Position numbers and translations under genes: made by a program. This document shows positions 12,027 to 26,000 of a stretch of 64,000 nucleotides of DNA, in pieces. This DNA comes from Anoplolepis gracilipes (Eukaryota; Arthropoda; Insecta; Hymenoptera; Formicidae), in assembly GCF_047496725.1 (NCBI RefSeq), contig NC_132981.1, forward strand, positions 1,012,001-1,076,000, given 5' to 3'. Every line of letters starts with the position of its first letter. The stretch's first letter is position 1. Below the pieces are notes generated by a model that ran no database searches, was not told the origin of the DNA, and saw only the letters and a program-made list of their open reading frames with translations.

Positions 12027-12197
12027 CAGTAAAACCCCGTATAGAGAGCATATGATATTCATAACACAATAGATAAATTTCAAATTTTGTGAAAAATTTT
12101 GTTTGTTTTTTTTTATAATAAAGAACATATTTTAAATTTTGTACAATTCATCAACATTGTATAATGCAGGATATATGCATTATACGAGGGTCTACTA
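12027..12197. mobile_element. pogo/Tigger-like MITE
   Basis: The left end reads CAGTAAAACCCCGTATAGAG. The right end, inverted, reads TAGTAGACCCTCGTATAATG. Both sit at TA. The tip resembles the CAGTAGACCCTCGTATAA-type ends of pogo elements. The 171-bp interior has no coding capacity. Confidence 0.55.
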
Positions 12198-13337
12198 TAT
12201 ATATTTTTATTCGATAATAATCGAATAAAAATTATACAATATTTCACTCCAAATCATACAATGCATCTTAAAATATTTAAGCTCGGATCATAATAGATCG
12301 CGTCGGACATCTTTTATGCGTTTACAATTAATATTGAAACAAACAACATTTTAGTAATTGTTTGCCAGCTACATAAATACCAAAAATCCTACATTGATAG
12401 TAATAATTAACAATGTCAACATATATCATCGATTGATGTATTACAATTTGTTTCTAATAAAATAATGATAAATAATTTTATGTTGGCAATTTGATCGACA
12501 AATTTTGCCGAACAATGCTATTAAATCGGCACGGTTGTGTTACAACAATTTTCTCATAAGCTCTAGAAATACTTTTACTTGGCAAGATCCGCAGATACTG
12601 TAAGAATACTGAAGAAAAAATTTTTCCAAGTTCGATTTACAGGATAACGCGCAATTCGTAGTAATAATTAACAATGTAATATAGAGCTCAATCATCGTAG
12701 AAGATGCATTCAAAACTGGCTTTCAAGTGCACAATTGTATTTTGTGCATTAAATATAATATAAATATATCCGTTATGAGATTGTAAAATATTGATAATTT
12801 AAAAGTAAGTTACAAATGAGAGAAATTCGCGCATAAATTGTTTTACACTTATATCTTCAATTATATTACCGGTTAAAAAAGAGAAGTTCTTTCTCTCTCT
12901 TTTTCTAATACATATGACGTAAATTTGATCAAGCTTTTGTTGAATTTTCTGAGCAACGCTAGAGATTAAATACTTAATAATAAGTTATTCGAATGTATAT
13001 AGTGAAAGCCGCACGTCAAGAGCGCTATCGTGTCAGAGATACGTATTTATGATACAGAAACATCTTAATATTAAAGATGTAGTTTTTTTTAATTTTCACA
13101 ATAAATTGTCGTTGCTAACACTCGATAAGCACAGACGCAAAGTAATAGACCTCGCATTTAGGTCTTTAGGAAAGTTTGAACTTGAATAAAGCTTATTTGA
13201 AACAGTTTCTTTAAATACGGCCGTAAAAATTGTATTATAGATTATGACAAGCGTAAATTATTGTTATTACTGTTGCGCTTGTGAATCGAATCGATTTGTA
13301 TAGACTTAACTTATTCGAGTATCTTAATCAAATAATG
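12198..13337 (-). other. rols 3' UTR and intergenic DNA
   Basis: Downstream of the rols stop on the minus strand. A candidate AATAAA on the minus strand is at 12206-12211, but nothing fixes the true cleavage site. No other gene is seen. Confidence 0.4.
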
Positions 13338-13634
13338 TTATAACTCTGTGAGAGTATCTACTGACGCTCGAAGGCGAGATCTGACGTTATAATCTTCGTG
13401 CCCTTTGTTGGTTCCATCGATCCGAGAGACGATCTCGTCTTTTAAGGCTACGAGTACTCTACGATCTTGTCTGTTGTGAGCCGGCGCGTTTTGAAGAGCT
13501 TCCTGAATGTCTGACAAAGCATCCTCGAACAAGCCTAAATCCACGCGAGCCTTAGCTCTGGCATAGAACGCTTCGTAAGAAACGGAACGGACGCCGAGGG
13601 CTTCGTTGGCGAGTTCGATAGCTTCAACACATTC
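13338..13634 (-). CDS. rols: rols coding exon 16 (TPR end and stop)
   Basis: Residues 1490-1587 with TPR helices (CVEAIELANEALGV, YARAKARVDLGLFEDALSDI). It ends TLTEL and TAA at 13340-13338. The acceptor is TTCCACAG. The short tail after the TPRs contrasts with the longer C-termini of vertebrate TANC proteins. Confidence 0.94.
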   Translation of the reverse strand, partial: ECVEAIELANEALGVRSVSYEAFYARAKARVDLGLFEDALSDIQEALQNAPAHNRQDRRVLVALKDEIVSRIDGTNKGHEDYNVRSRLRASVDTLTEL

Positions 13635-16600
13635 CTGTGGAAAAAACGCATTACAATATGAAACCAAGAGAGAATAAATTTGTTAAAATTTGGATGATAT
13701 TCAAGTCTAATTAATATCAAAAAATCTTGTATTATACTGACGTTCATCTTGCGCTTGCATCGGCTGAGATTTAGAAGGAAATTTAAGCGGAGCTGTGTAA
13801 AGGTTTGGAGTTGCAGCATCATGTGTCCTTGTTCCTGTCCCTGGCAATCTTCCTCTGGCGAGGCTGGAAATTTTCTAAGAGCATATGCGTATCGATGCGA
13901 CGCTTCCTTCAATCTGTTTTTCCGATACAAGACATTGCCGTCTTCTAAAAGCTTATTCAGTAGGATTATTAAAACGTCCGGTTTTCCCGCCGCCATAGCC
14001 CACGTGGCTGGACCCAGTTTAGCGCCACGACGCAAAAAACATTGGACTACCGGTATATTGCGACATCCGATAGCACGATCCAGAGGTCGCATGCCGTGAA
14101 GATCGACGTGTTCCACCGCGGCTCCTTTCTCAAGTAACAGCTGTACCAGTTTTGGATTACCCTATATGTATAATTTTGTGAATATCAGAGACATTTCATG
14201 AGCAAAATAATAAAAATTTTACATGTATAAATAAATAAAGTAGATTACTTGAAATGCAGCCAAATCCAAAGGAGTTCTACCAGTGTTGTCGTTCGTACTA
14301 ACATTGGCGCCGCGATCGAGCAACATCTGTACGACAGTTACGCGTCCTCTAACGCAAGCCCAACCGAGCGCGGTAAGTCCTTCCTTGTCTCTCGTTTCTA
14401 AAATTGATCCTTTATCAAGAAACAGTTCGATAAGATTGGTGTAGCCTTCGGACGCGGCTAACATTAACGCAGTGCGACCAGCGGGATCGCGTTGTTCCAG
14501 AAGCGAAACAGCTTCGTCCGATATTGCGTACGTGCTGATGGATAAATCTCCTGGAAAATAATTCAACAATTGTAAAGCTAATCTTTTTAGTCGCGAGTAC
14601 AATTTGATGATTTTAATCATAAGTTATACCGTAAGAAAAAAAAGAAACAAACCTTGCAAAAGCCGCTCAGCAGTACCCCAATGTCCTTCCTTAGCGGCGA
14701 GCATTAAAGGGGAGAGGCCTTTCGCGTTTACGACTGTAGGATTAGCACCGCGGGCCAAAAGCGCGGAAACCGTTGCGGTCGAGCCATTCGCGGCGGCGAT
14801 CGTTAGAGCGGTCTCGCCTATTAACGTATCGGGGCGATCCACAATCACCTCAGCCATGTCTAAAAGATACTCTACGACAGCTTCGTGACCTTGCGAAGCG
14901 GCCGCGACGACTGCTTGCTGAGCGGCTTCCTCTCTGCCTATTTCCGAAGCACCGCTTTCCAGTTTATTCTCGCTGCCTGGCAGGACCCAGTCGCAAGCAA
15001 GAAGATACCCAACCACGGACAATCTTCCGTGCCTCGCCGCATGCACCAGTGGACATTGACCAGCCATGTCCGCGTGTCCTAACAAGGCTCCAGCGGCAGC
15101 CAATCTATCAAGTACATAACAATAAGTAACTGGATTGTTTTAAGGACCTAATATAAATACAAAGCTCTACTACCTTCTGACAACGTCGCAGTGTCCTCTG
15201 GCAGCTGCCAGCGATAACGCGGTACAGCCTTGGCTATTAGTCAGTTCGACATCAGCACCGAATTCAAGAAGAAGAGATACCATCTCGACGAAACCCTCAT
15301 GCGCGAACATGCATAAAACCGGTGCGTTACCCAAATATTCGGTGATGTGGTTCGGCGATGCGCCCGCCAGCAGGAGCAACCGAGACACTTTCACATTTGG
15401 ACTATAGATGTTTCGAAGCGTGCATAACGCCGAGGAGATGCATTCAGTCGACAGAGTCAGCCAAATAGCCTACAGATGAATAAAGCTTGGTTAAGCTTCT
15501 AAGTATGTTACATTACACGCATGTGTTAATTGTATATACCTACTTGTAAATCGCGCGAAGGCCAGCACGGAGCTACGCCTCTATAAACGTGCGCCTTCAA
15601 CACGTGATGACCCAATTCCAAGGCTTTGTCACCGTCTAACGGCGCTTGAAGGCGAGATAGTCTGAATGCTATTGCTGCGTGCCCGAGTCTGTAGTCACAC
15701 AGGAACTTTGTTGATTCCCCCTCGTCTCTTCTCATTAACCATTCTCTGAACGACGGATGGAAGAACATGTAGGTATCGTCTAAACGTTTCACAAGGAAAC
15801 CGGAGAGCATCTGATAAAAGAAAAATATTGTTACATTAACTAGGCGGGCCGACATACATTGTGAGAGCTTGTTAGTGTTTACTTTATACTACTCTACACA
15901 GTCCAAAAATACAAATAACTGTTAGGTCACATGTCAACAATAACAAGTGCAAGAATATATAGCAACTAGTAATAAAATAATAATTATTATTTTATTTGTT
16001 TTAAATATATTTTTAATATCTAATTTTTTAATATTTTTATTATTAGATTACTTACATAACTTACATAATTTCGACATCGACAGAAAGACAGAAAAAAGAG
16101 AGGGAAAGTAGACTTATATAATCACATATTGGTTAAAAAAATAAAACGTATAGATATTATAATATATCTATCATTCAAAATATACTTGCCTTGAATCTTT
16201 GTAAAAAGTCTTCCCATGAGATAAAACGATCTACATTTAGAGAATTTACAGAATAAAAAATTTCAGGTAAAGTCAGTGGATTCAGAGCTGCCAAACAGAC
16301 AGCCAGAAGAGGTTGCACTTTGTCAAACGAGGCTACCGTAGGAAATCTCAAGTTAAAATGCAACTGGAAGATCTGTGCGAGAGAGACTGGTAATACCTGA
16401 AAAAAATAAAATATCATTATACATACATACATACACTTTATTCTTTTTTTTTTCGAGATATATTTTTATAATATTATAATCAAGAAAACAATAATTTGTA
16501 TAAATTGCGATTATGATTATAAGATCTTCTTATGTTATATTTACTTTATAGCTGGCAGATTTGGCGACTAAATGGCCGCTTTCGATCAGATCGAGCGACA

Positions 16601-19600
16601 GTTTAGCGAAAAGGAAGCTGCCTTTAGCTAGCGCAAGCAGATGAGAGACGAATCTCGTCTGATTCGCACTAGACGATGATTCCGCCTTGCCATTCACTGA
16701 CGCAGTCACGTTCGTCTGTATGGAAGGACTCTGCGCGAGTCTGTAACCGACGTAATCGGACAGGTCTTTCGCGATACTATTACCAATCACGTCATTTGCA
16801 GTCTTGTCTAATGAAATCCTCGTGTATGGCAGTTGCTTCGCACAATCCAACAATTGGGTCCTGACTGTGCAAACAATCTTTAACCAACTAGGAATGTTAG
16901 GTGCATGCCTCGTCAAGAAAGAAGCTATAGTATCGCCTCTATCTGGTCTGTGATACTCCGCTTCACAAACGGCGTCGATTAATATTACCTAAAAATAAGA
17001 TATATTGAACGACGTTTATGACATAATCTAATGTAATGTTTTATTTAACTATACTGTATGTTCATATCAATAACAAAGAGACAATTGCAGTTTTAAAATG
17101 ATGATATATTGGTGACTAGCGGTTTACCTACCATATTTGAGACTGGTAGTCTATTGGCTTTCTTCAAGGTCGAGAGTGGTTCAATAATACCTCTCGAAAG
17201 CGCAAGATCCGGATCAACGGTGCACTCCCTTTGTGATAGCGAGCCCTGAAGGTGAGGTTCGGACAACAGATATTCCCTATACGAGATCAATTGAGGAGCC
17301 TGGCAGAGTTGTGCAGCTAACGAGTGAATTAAATCCGGCACTAGACAGGTACTATTGTTGTCGGCTTGGCAAAAGTGATACGCCACAACATGCGAAGCTA
17401 ATTCGCGAACCTGTAATATGAAGTAATCGTAATTTGTACCTTTCCTATAAAGGTAAAAAATTAAAAAAAACGTCCATAAATGCTCCTCACCTTTTCGTTG
17501 GTATGTCGAATATTTACTTGAAGAGTCGTGTTACTATTCTGTCTTTCCTTCTCGTCGCATTCTTCACTTACTTCCGAAGATATTCCCAGCTGTTCCCTCC
17601 TTCTCCCAAAACAACTGTGTTCTACTAACTGCAGTACGAGAGCGGTTTTTCCTGTGCCTGGCGATCCAGAGATCAAAATGCCGGGACTAGAGCCATTGAT
17701 CACAGATTCCAATTCGTGTAACAGCCATTGTCGTCCAGCGAAGAGCGGATCCTCTTCTAGTAACGGTACTTCAAAGAACAATGGCTTTAGGGTCAACTGC
17801 GCCGCGTGATGTTGAATGAAACGTACTGGAATTTTAACACGTATGGATCTTTACATTACTTGCCATTTAAATATTTATATATATAAAGAACTAATTATTA
17901 CGTTTAGCATCTGCCGGACCCTTAACGTTGCCGACTCTTGCTGATCTTCGGGCACAAGATCGTCTGTTCCTCAGCTGGCCAAGTTCGTCGGTTTGACTCG
18001 TTTGCGCGGCATTAGCGGAATGCCTTCTGGACGCGACGGGACTCGAGCCACTACCGTTGGACAAACCAGAGACGGACACCGACATGGACATAGACATCGA
18101 TGTGGACGCGGATAATGACGTGGAGATGGACGCCAAACTACCTGCGCTGTCGCAGTCTCTGGACTTAACCTTTCCTTTGGCCTTGACTTTCGGTTTGACA
18201 GGGCATCGCAATGCCACTGCGGCCTCCGCTTCGCTCGAGGTACCCGTCAATGTCGAGACCGGACTCGTGTTCGTCGAGGCTAATGTTTGCGCCTCGAAGC
18301 TGGTCAAACTGCTGAAGGAGGCTGCTGAGCTGTCATGTCCCTGAGCTGCCGGAACTCGCGAGGAGGGACACGCGCCCGATTCCACGCTCGCGTTCGCTCG
18401 ACTTGATCCCAACAGCAGGCCCAGTCTCATGTATAGATCCGACTGCGACGATTTCCTGGTTTTCGAAGATAGGGGTTTCACGCAACCGCCCTCGTCATCT
18501 ACAAAATAAAAGAAGTTTGTTGGGAACACTATTGGTATAAAATCCTAATTGATCCCAATCTACAAATCCAGATAATGTTGATCCAAGGCAAATGCTTCGT
18601 ATTCAAAAATCAATAATCACACTCTACTCAAGCACATTTAGGCAGACCTATCATTGTTCAAAATTCATTTCAAATTCGAATTGATGTAAGTTACAGTTGT
18701 GATTGTTTGTGTAATGCTGCACGGCAATTACATTCATAAACATTTCGTTATATTGAATTTTATTCTTTGCGTTTGCCTAAATGTATCGTTGTGATTTAAT
18801 ACAATGAGCACGCTGCAAAACATAAAAGAAACGAATGCTATTATACATCCAGGCATTTCAAATACGCGATAACACAAATATAAAGAGTGCTTTGAAAATA
18901 TCGTACAGCCTGTCAAATTATTATTCAATTATTATTCAACAATCTTTAATTTTCTACTTTTCGGTTAAGAAAAATTGTAATTTACCATTGGAAAAAGTAG
19001 AGGAACTTTGACATTGGATTTTAAATCTATACGTATACGAAAATCTGATTTAACTTGAAAATTAATTATAAAAATAGGAAATGCGAGGATACATTTACAG
19101 AGGATATTATTATTGATTGAATCTCAACTAAAAGAGTCATACGAATTGGGATACTGACAAAAGCAATTGTAATTAAAAAAATAACAAACTGTACGTGTAT
19201 CATGCTTCTAAAGTGAAACGCTGTGAGAGATGTTATCACGGAAAGGAAATATTTACGCGAGCGAACACTTCGTGCCGCGTGAGAAACTCACGTGTGATAG
19301 TTCTTAAGGACCTGTCTATTCTAACAGTATGAAAAATTGATAACTTTTAGAAATTTTTTTAAAGAATATTAGAAATTAATCTTTTTAGTGCTTTACATGC
19401 TTTTTATTTATATTTAAACAATACGTCAGTATTGTAAATATTAGATATTTAGCTTTTTATATTTAATATTAGCCTTTACGTACAGTGTGTTCGAAAATGT
19501 ATAAATTGACCGTGTAACATGCTTCTTATATTATCTGAAATGAAAAAAAATTCAGTCTAGTTTTATACTGTAGCATATTTATAAAATACTGAATCTAATT

Positions 19601-19669
19601 TTATTAGAGAAAATTTAAAAATAATAATGTCATCTCAAGTTAGATATTTCAATATATAAAAAGAGAGGC

Positions 19670-19745
<76 letters not shown>

Positions 19746-19998
19746 CTAGGGAAGAAAACAACGGATGTCCTTAAGATGTAAAATTCAAAATTTTTAAATT
19801 ACAAACACGCGAAAAATATAATAAACAAATAATAATAATACATAAATTAACAAATTACAATAAATACAAACGTTTTAGTCCCAATCTAGACTCTGTTCTG
19901 TAATAAAAAATTTAAAAAAAAACAGTCACGAAGATAAAAAAAATAATTATAAAAAATAAATAAAAAATTTCATATATAATTAATAATTTATATATTAT

Positions 19999-20037
<39 letters not shown>

Positions 20038-23000
20038 TTATTTATTTTTTTACATCTTAAGAACAATGCATTGTTTATTCTTTTAGTCCTTTAAATATTT
20101 TGTTTATTTTTTTATTCTTTTTTATGTAATATATTTTAATTTTGTTGAAATTTATTTCTTAACACTTAAAAAAATATTAATTTTTTAAAATTCTAATAAT
20201 TAAATTCAGCTTCCCACAAAAAGTATTCTCTTTTATTTAAAAAAAAATTAATTATTCAGTCCATTAATTTTCAAGATCACACTTTCCGTCACATCAATTT
20301 TGAAAACAATGTTTTAAAAAAATGCATGTCAAGTCTTGTAAACCTGTTTCAAGAGGCGCACGTCATATTATATAAAATTTTAATCCGTCAATTTTGTGAA
20401 ATTTTTCAATTAACGTTAAAAGACATATTCCTTAAATATCATATTTTCAGGAAGTGTAAAAAAATCAATTTTTTGATCTTCTAAAATAGACTAAGTCCTT
20501 AAGGTTCTCCCGCATTCATTCGCAAAGTCCAAGCATCTCGAAAGTGTTTCAACAACAATACACATGAAATTCGAAAAAGTCTCCCTGCCTGCAACTTTGG
20601 CCGACGAGCCGATAAGTTGATTCAGCCCGTCGCTAGCCGTGCCTTGACTGCTGCTCCACAGAGACTTGATCTTTCCCAAGACAACCCCGGGCCATTTCAC
20701 TTTTCCCTCCAAAGATGAGGTCATCCAAACTGCATGCGCAAGTATGGATTTTTAAATAAAATTTATAAGGATATTCCACGCGACTTCAGTCGCTAAATTT
20801 TCTCTTCGAGTAACCGTGACACATGTGAATTTATATTTTATTTAAAAAAAAGAAATAATTCTATAACGTACCTGATAAGGCGGAAGGATTGTCATTGGCG
20901 GTTGGTTCGGGCGAGGATGCTGTACGTCTCGAGGATCTCTGGGCGGCGAAGGAGCTTCTAAGCACTTTCGGGTTGAGGAAAAATCTTTTACGTTGATTCG
21001 GTGGCGTAGGGCAACCTACACACATCGATTTTACACATCGATTGTTCTTAATAGTAAATATCTCAAACACATATAAAATAGATTTTAGATTATATATCTC
21101 AATGTACCTTGTGTCGTTTCAGGTTTTTGTTGACTTTGAGACATAGAAGGATCTAGAAGCTCCGAAGGTTTGCTCCTCGAATTCTTCGCCATCGCTACTG
21201 CCGAGAGGTTTTCTACCCCGACCCGCTGCTGAAAATAAAGTAATAAATGATTGACAAGATTGGCAACTCATATATATAGCATATGATAAGCGAAAAAATA
21301 ATGAAACTTATTGTTTTTTGTAGCATCACTTCTTTCTAAATAAATATTATACATCAGACAATATTTTTTCAATTATATGCAGATTAACCAACGAAAATAT
21401 ATATGACGGACTTTATATTTAAAAATTAAATATATATTAGAAAAATATTAGGAAAAGAATAAACATTTTGTAAATTGTTTTATTGTTTCTTTTAAATATC
21501 TGTTCAAAATCTGATTGTGAGTAAAACTGGTTCTTTGATCGGTTTGAAATTAATTTTTATGTTTATCTCGAGTATAATACAAAATTGCACATTAGTATTT
21601 ATCAACAAAATTGATAAAAAAATATAAAGAGATAGGTCAAATTTTATATATTAATATATATTAAAGGATATATTGATATATAATCCAATATATGTATGTA
21701 TATATATGTATATATTATTGAAACTCACATACAAAATTTGTATTAAATTTCAATTTAAATTATTTATCAAACCGTTTAAAATATTTATCTAAAACTGCAG
21801 CAAAACAGGATTAAAAGTCACTTCACTCAAACTCTGAATAATTTAATCGCAGCTTAACTTACAAGACAATCGACAGCAGAATTTAAAAATTTGTATTATA
21901 TTATGTACAAAAATATACGTTTATGTTGATTGCCTTATAAGTTGATCAATGATTAAATTAACCAGAATTCAAATGAAATGGCCTTAAAAATTCAAATATT
22001 TCTGTGTTTATTCATAACAATTTTAAATATTATTTATTTCTTGCAAGAAATATTCACGTACAAAAGTCTTCTGTCATTAATTAAAAAATTATTAATTACA
22101 AATATTTTTTCATAAAAATATTGATACTTTGTAATATTTTCATTATCACACCATTAACACACTTTAATAATAAAAATTATTTGTTTAACATTCCAGACAA
22201 TACGAATTAAAACGTATATTAATATCAATTTTTCTATGTTTTTTTACTGTTATTATACATTTCATCCATCTTTAAAAGTTATCATAAATATGTTTAAAAC
22301 ATTTTTGTACAAACTTTGATAAAGATAAAAGTATAATGTTTCACTTGATAGATAATAGACAATATTATAAATAAATGAAATATTCCTGAAACAACATTTT
22401 AGGAAGCAAAAAAATTTTTTGTTGTTGTAGATTATATCTCCAACTTATTTGAGGCTGCTTAAGGGGATACCGAAGTACGGATCGAATTCTAACTTAACAA
22501 AACAATATATTTACTTAATATAAAAGTTGCAATTTATACACATATACATAAAATAAAACAGATTTTCCCCTCTCAGAATTGCATAAAAGAATATTTGTGA
22601 ACTTTTAGAAATGAGCTTAGAAGCCTAGAAAAAAATATTTCTTTGAAAACAAATGTTATGCAGCACAACATTTATTTTTAAAGGAATACTTTTTTTCTAG
22701 GCTTCTAAGCTCATTTCTAAAAGTTCACAAATATTCTTTCATGCAATTCTGAGAAGGGGAAAACCTATTTTATTTTATATATATAAATTGCAACTTTTAT
22801 ATTAAGTAAATATATTGTTTTGTTAGGTTAGAACTCGGTCGGTACTTCGGTATCCCCTTAATTTAATAATACATATACGTCATAAAAGAGCAGCGAAGCT
22901 ATCATGTTATGTTTCCTTTCTATCATCGTAACAATAGACTTACATGCATAACCCGCGAGGGAAGATTAGCCCTCGTGGTGATTTTGGTGCGTGGTAGCCT

Positions 23001-26000
23001 AGGGCTGCCGCAGAGAGAATTCACCGTCGATGACTCATCGAGCCAACCGTCTGTGGGCGCGAAAACGGACAGCGGAGCCGTGGAAGCGAACTCGTCCCTA
23101 AGAGTCGGTTCCTCCAGTCCGTCATCGTTGTTGAGATCGTAGCCGTGCAAGCAGAGCGGACAGGCCTCGCTGCGAAACAAGCAGGAGTAGCAACGCTCAT
23201 GACCGCAGGAATCGATCAGACGACGTTTCTTGCCCTTGTCGAACGGCATCTCGCAGGACGGACACGTAGATCCGCCCAGCATCCCCGTCGACTCTACCAA
23301 CGCTCGTATCTGTGCCAAATCTGCAAACGAGTGTACGATCGTTTTACATTCTCTCATCTTGATTATTAACCCAAAAATTATACGATTCAACGCGAGTTCT
23401 ATCGAAATGTCTTTGTGAATTCAGGAAAAAAGATGAACTAAATGGAATATAACCATTTACTAGAGCAAAATGTAATAGGAAGTTCAAAATTTTATTTGAG
23501 ACAAACTTACGTGTTAGTAATCAGTCCCTTCCAGTTTTCCTTATAGTTCTTAATTTTTTGAGATAGAATCTTAACAAATTCTGATACAAATTAGTGTCAA
23601 ATTTCATATCATTTAACACTTTTTAATTTGAACATAGTAAAACATTTTAGATCGGTTTTGAAGGACATGGTCTCAAGACTCTTACATTCAAAAAAGAAAT
23701 GACAATAAATATCTTTGCTTGCAAGAAGTGTTAAACGATATGGAGTTTGACACTAATTTATTTCAGAATGTGTTAAGATTTTATCCCAAAAGATTAAGGA
23801 CTGTAAGAAGGAAGAATGAGAGAAAGCATATTGTGTTGCAATTTTCTCTGGATCTCTAAATGATTATTTTCTACCCTGTATGAAGAAAGCGCAAGAGAGG
23901 TGTATAAGAGAAACAAAAATATCTTCCGCGAATCGAATCGAATTGAGTCAGTGTGCCACTTTATGAGACCGCTGGTCGTATAACAGTAGGCCCATCTGTC
24001 ATCGTGAACAACCCGTTCGGTATTCTGGAGAGACACGGTTTGCGTCGTGTCGAATCAACGACGGCGCTCGTTCATCACTAATAAATTGAATAAAATGCGA
24101 ATCAGAGACGCCATATACATACTTTGAAGCATTCTAGAAAGTAAAGTCAAAAGGGGATCTCGCGCTCTTCTCGCGATCGCGTTTAGTCTTGTGAGTCCTA
24201 CTAGTATTTTTCTGCATATTTTGATCCAATTATCTGTCCCTTAGCTAATAGAAATGCATGTTGGCAAAAATTCTTCAGACGAAAAAAAATGTGCGTAAAA
24301 CACAAATACAAATATTTAATGTTCATCTGTGCCTGCAAATCTCTCCCTGCAAACAGAGATCACAAAGTGCGGCGAACAGGGAAACGGGAAGAGAGAAGGA
24401 AGTCGCACGACCCCTTCGTGCCGGTAACTCGGCGAGGCAGGTGCAACTACGCAGTCCGGGTTACCGTAAGCTGGGTCAACGCACTTGAGTCTGGTGCAGA
24501 GACCCCGCTTCCACATGTAAACTCGCGCATCGGTGTCGTTTTCTCCGGACTGGCGCGCTTCACTGACTCATATCGCGTCTCCAATCGTGTTTCGTGTTTA
24601 GACCAGTCGAGCGTTGATAGACGCCAATTGATGTCTATCAGATACGATATCACTGGACAGATATCTGATATATTCCAGTTTACTTTTTAGAAAAACGGAA
24701 AACATGGAATTTTCAGGAATTTCTTTTATATCTGGAAAAATCAAAGAATTTTCATAGAATTTTATATTGGGACTCGGGAAATTCTTTTAAAAATCTTATC
24801 TTTGATTATTTTACTCTTATATTATAAACAGTCGACAATCTATCGATAACCAAGTTGTGAAGTGTGTGTTTAATATATATATATATATTACTTTTTAACA
24901 AAATATTGAAAATATACACAATCTTCGTTATAATTTTTTAATAAAAAAAATAAAAATATTATGCAAAAAGTAAAAAATGTTTATCTTACGAAACTATTTA
25001 TTCTTTTCAGTATATTTGCAAATCTAACACTTCAAACTTAAGTGATTGTGTTTTTTCTTTGTATGACTAAAAAGCATTAGAAAAAATGCATATAGTAAAA
25101 AATTATTTTAGAAAATTGTAAGATCAAACATCTGCAAAATATTCTCTTTACTTGGAATTTTGAATAAGAACACCTGCGATAATTTTTTTACAAAATTTTG
25201 AGTAGATATCTCTCTATTCGCGTTCTGCAACATCGCTAATTACACTTGACTTTTCTTGTTTCGTATACATACTTGTATAAAGAAAATATGTTAAAAACTG
25301 CCCTCTTGTTTAAGCGCCATGAAAATTTGAAAATCCCGAAAATTTAATATAAAGATTTATATCCATAGACATACTTATTATTAATAGAAAATGCTCTCTT
25401 CGTCAAATTGTATTAAAGGGCCCTTTTCTTCCATATAAAAAAAGTAATTATTGTACGATCATTTTTTTTATTAGTTATAAGCGTTCAAAGTCAATGGCTC
25501 GATTTTGGTTTAATAATGAATATCTCGGCGAAAAAATCATGGAACACTCGTTAAAAAAAGAAATTAAAGCTAAATAAAGCTCTGCTCTTTAACATCCAAT
25601 TAATAAAATCATGTTAGGATTGTTTTTAATTCGGTATTTTTGGGCAAACTTTTGAAAAATTTGTTTAATTGACAGACTTCGCTTTCTTACAATGTAATTT
25701 TGTAACAAATAGAAAGAATTGAAATTAAAGATTACAAAAGTAATAAACTTTAAGCTTTGAAACGCTTTTTTTATTAATCTTATTCCGATTATTCTTAAGG
25801 AAGTTGCAACTACTTGAAAATTGGCCTTTTTTATATAAAAGTAAGTGGCTCTTTAATTTTTTTTGCATAATAATTGCCCCTGTAGAACATATAATTTAAT
25901 CTTAAAATCGTAAATGTAATCTTATCAAATTATTAACTTTACACCAAACTAACATTACTATTTTATTGTACATTATACCACAAACATTTTATAACGATGT

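Larger units (their letters stand above)
18499..20871 (-). other. rols intron 5
   Basis: Mostly AT-rich non-coding DNA. It holds a GA microsatellite at 19673-19742, an AT run at 20007-20035 and the possible alternative exon at 20491-20729. Confidence 0.6.

Noticed and set aside
13749..14099. Plus-strand frames opposite rols exons (also 14604-14888, 14773-15129, 17528-17809, 18057-18344)
   Set aside because: They are antisense shadows of conserved ankyrin, P-loop and Ser-rich exons.
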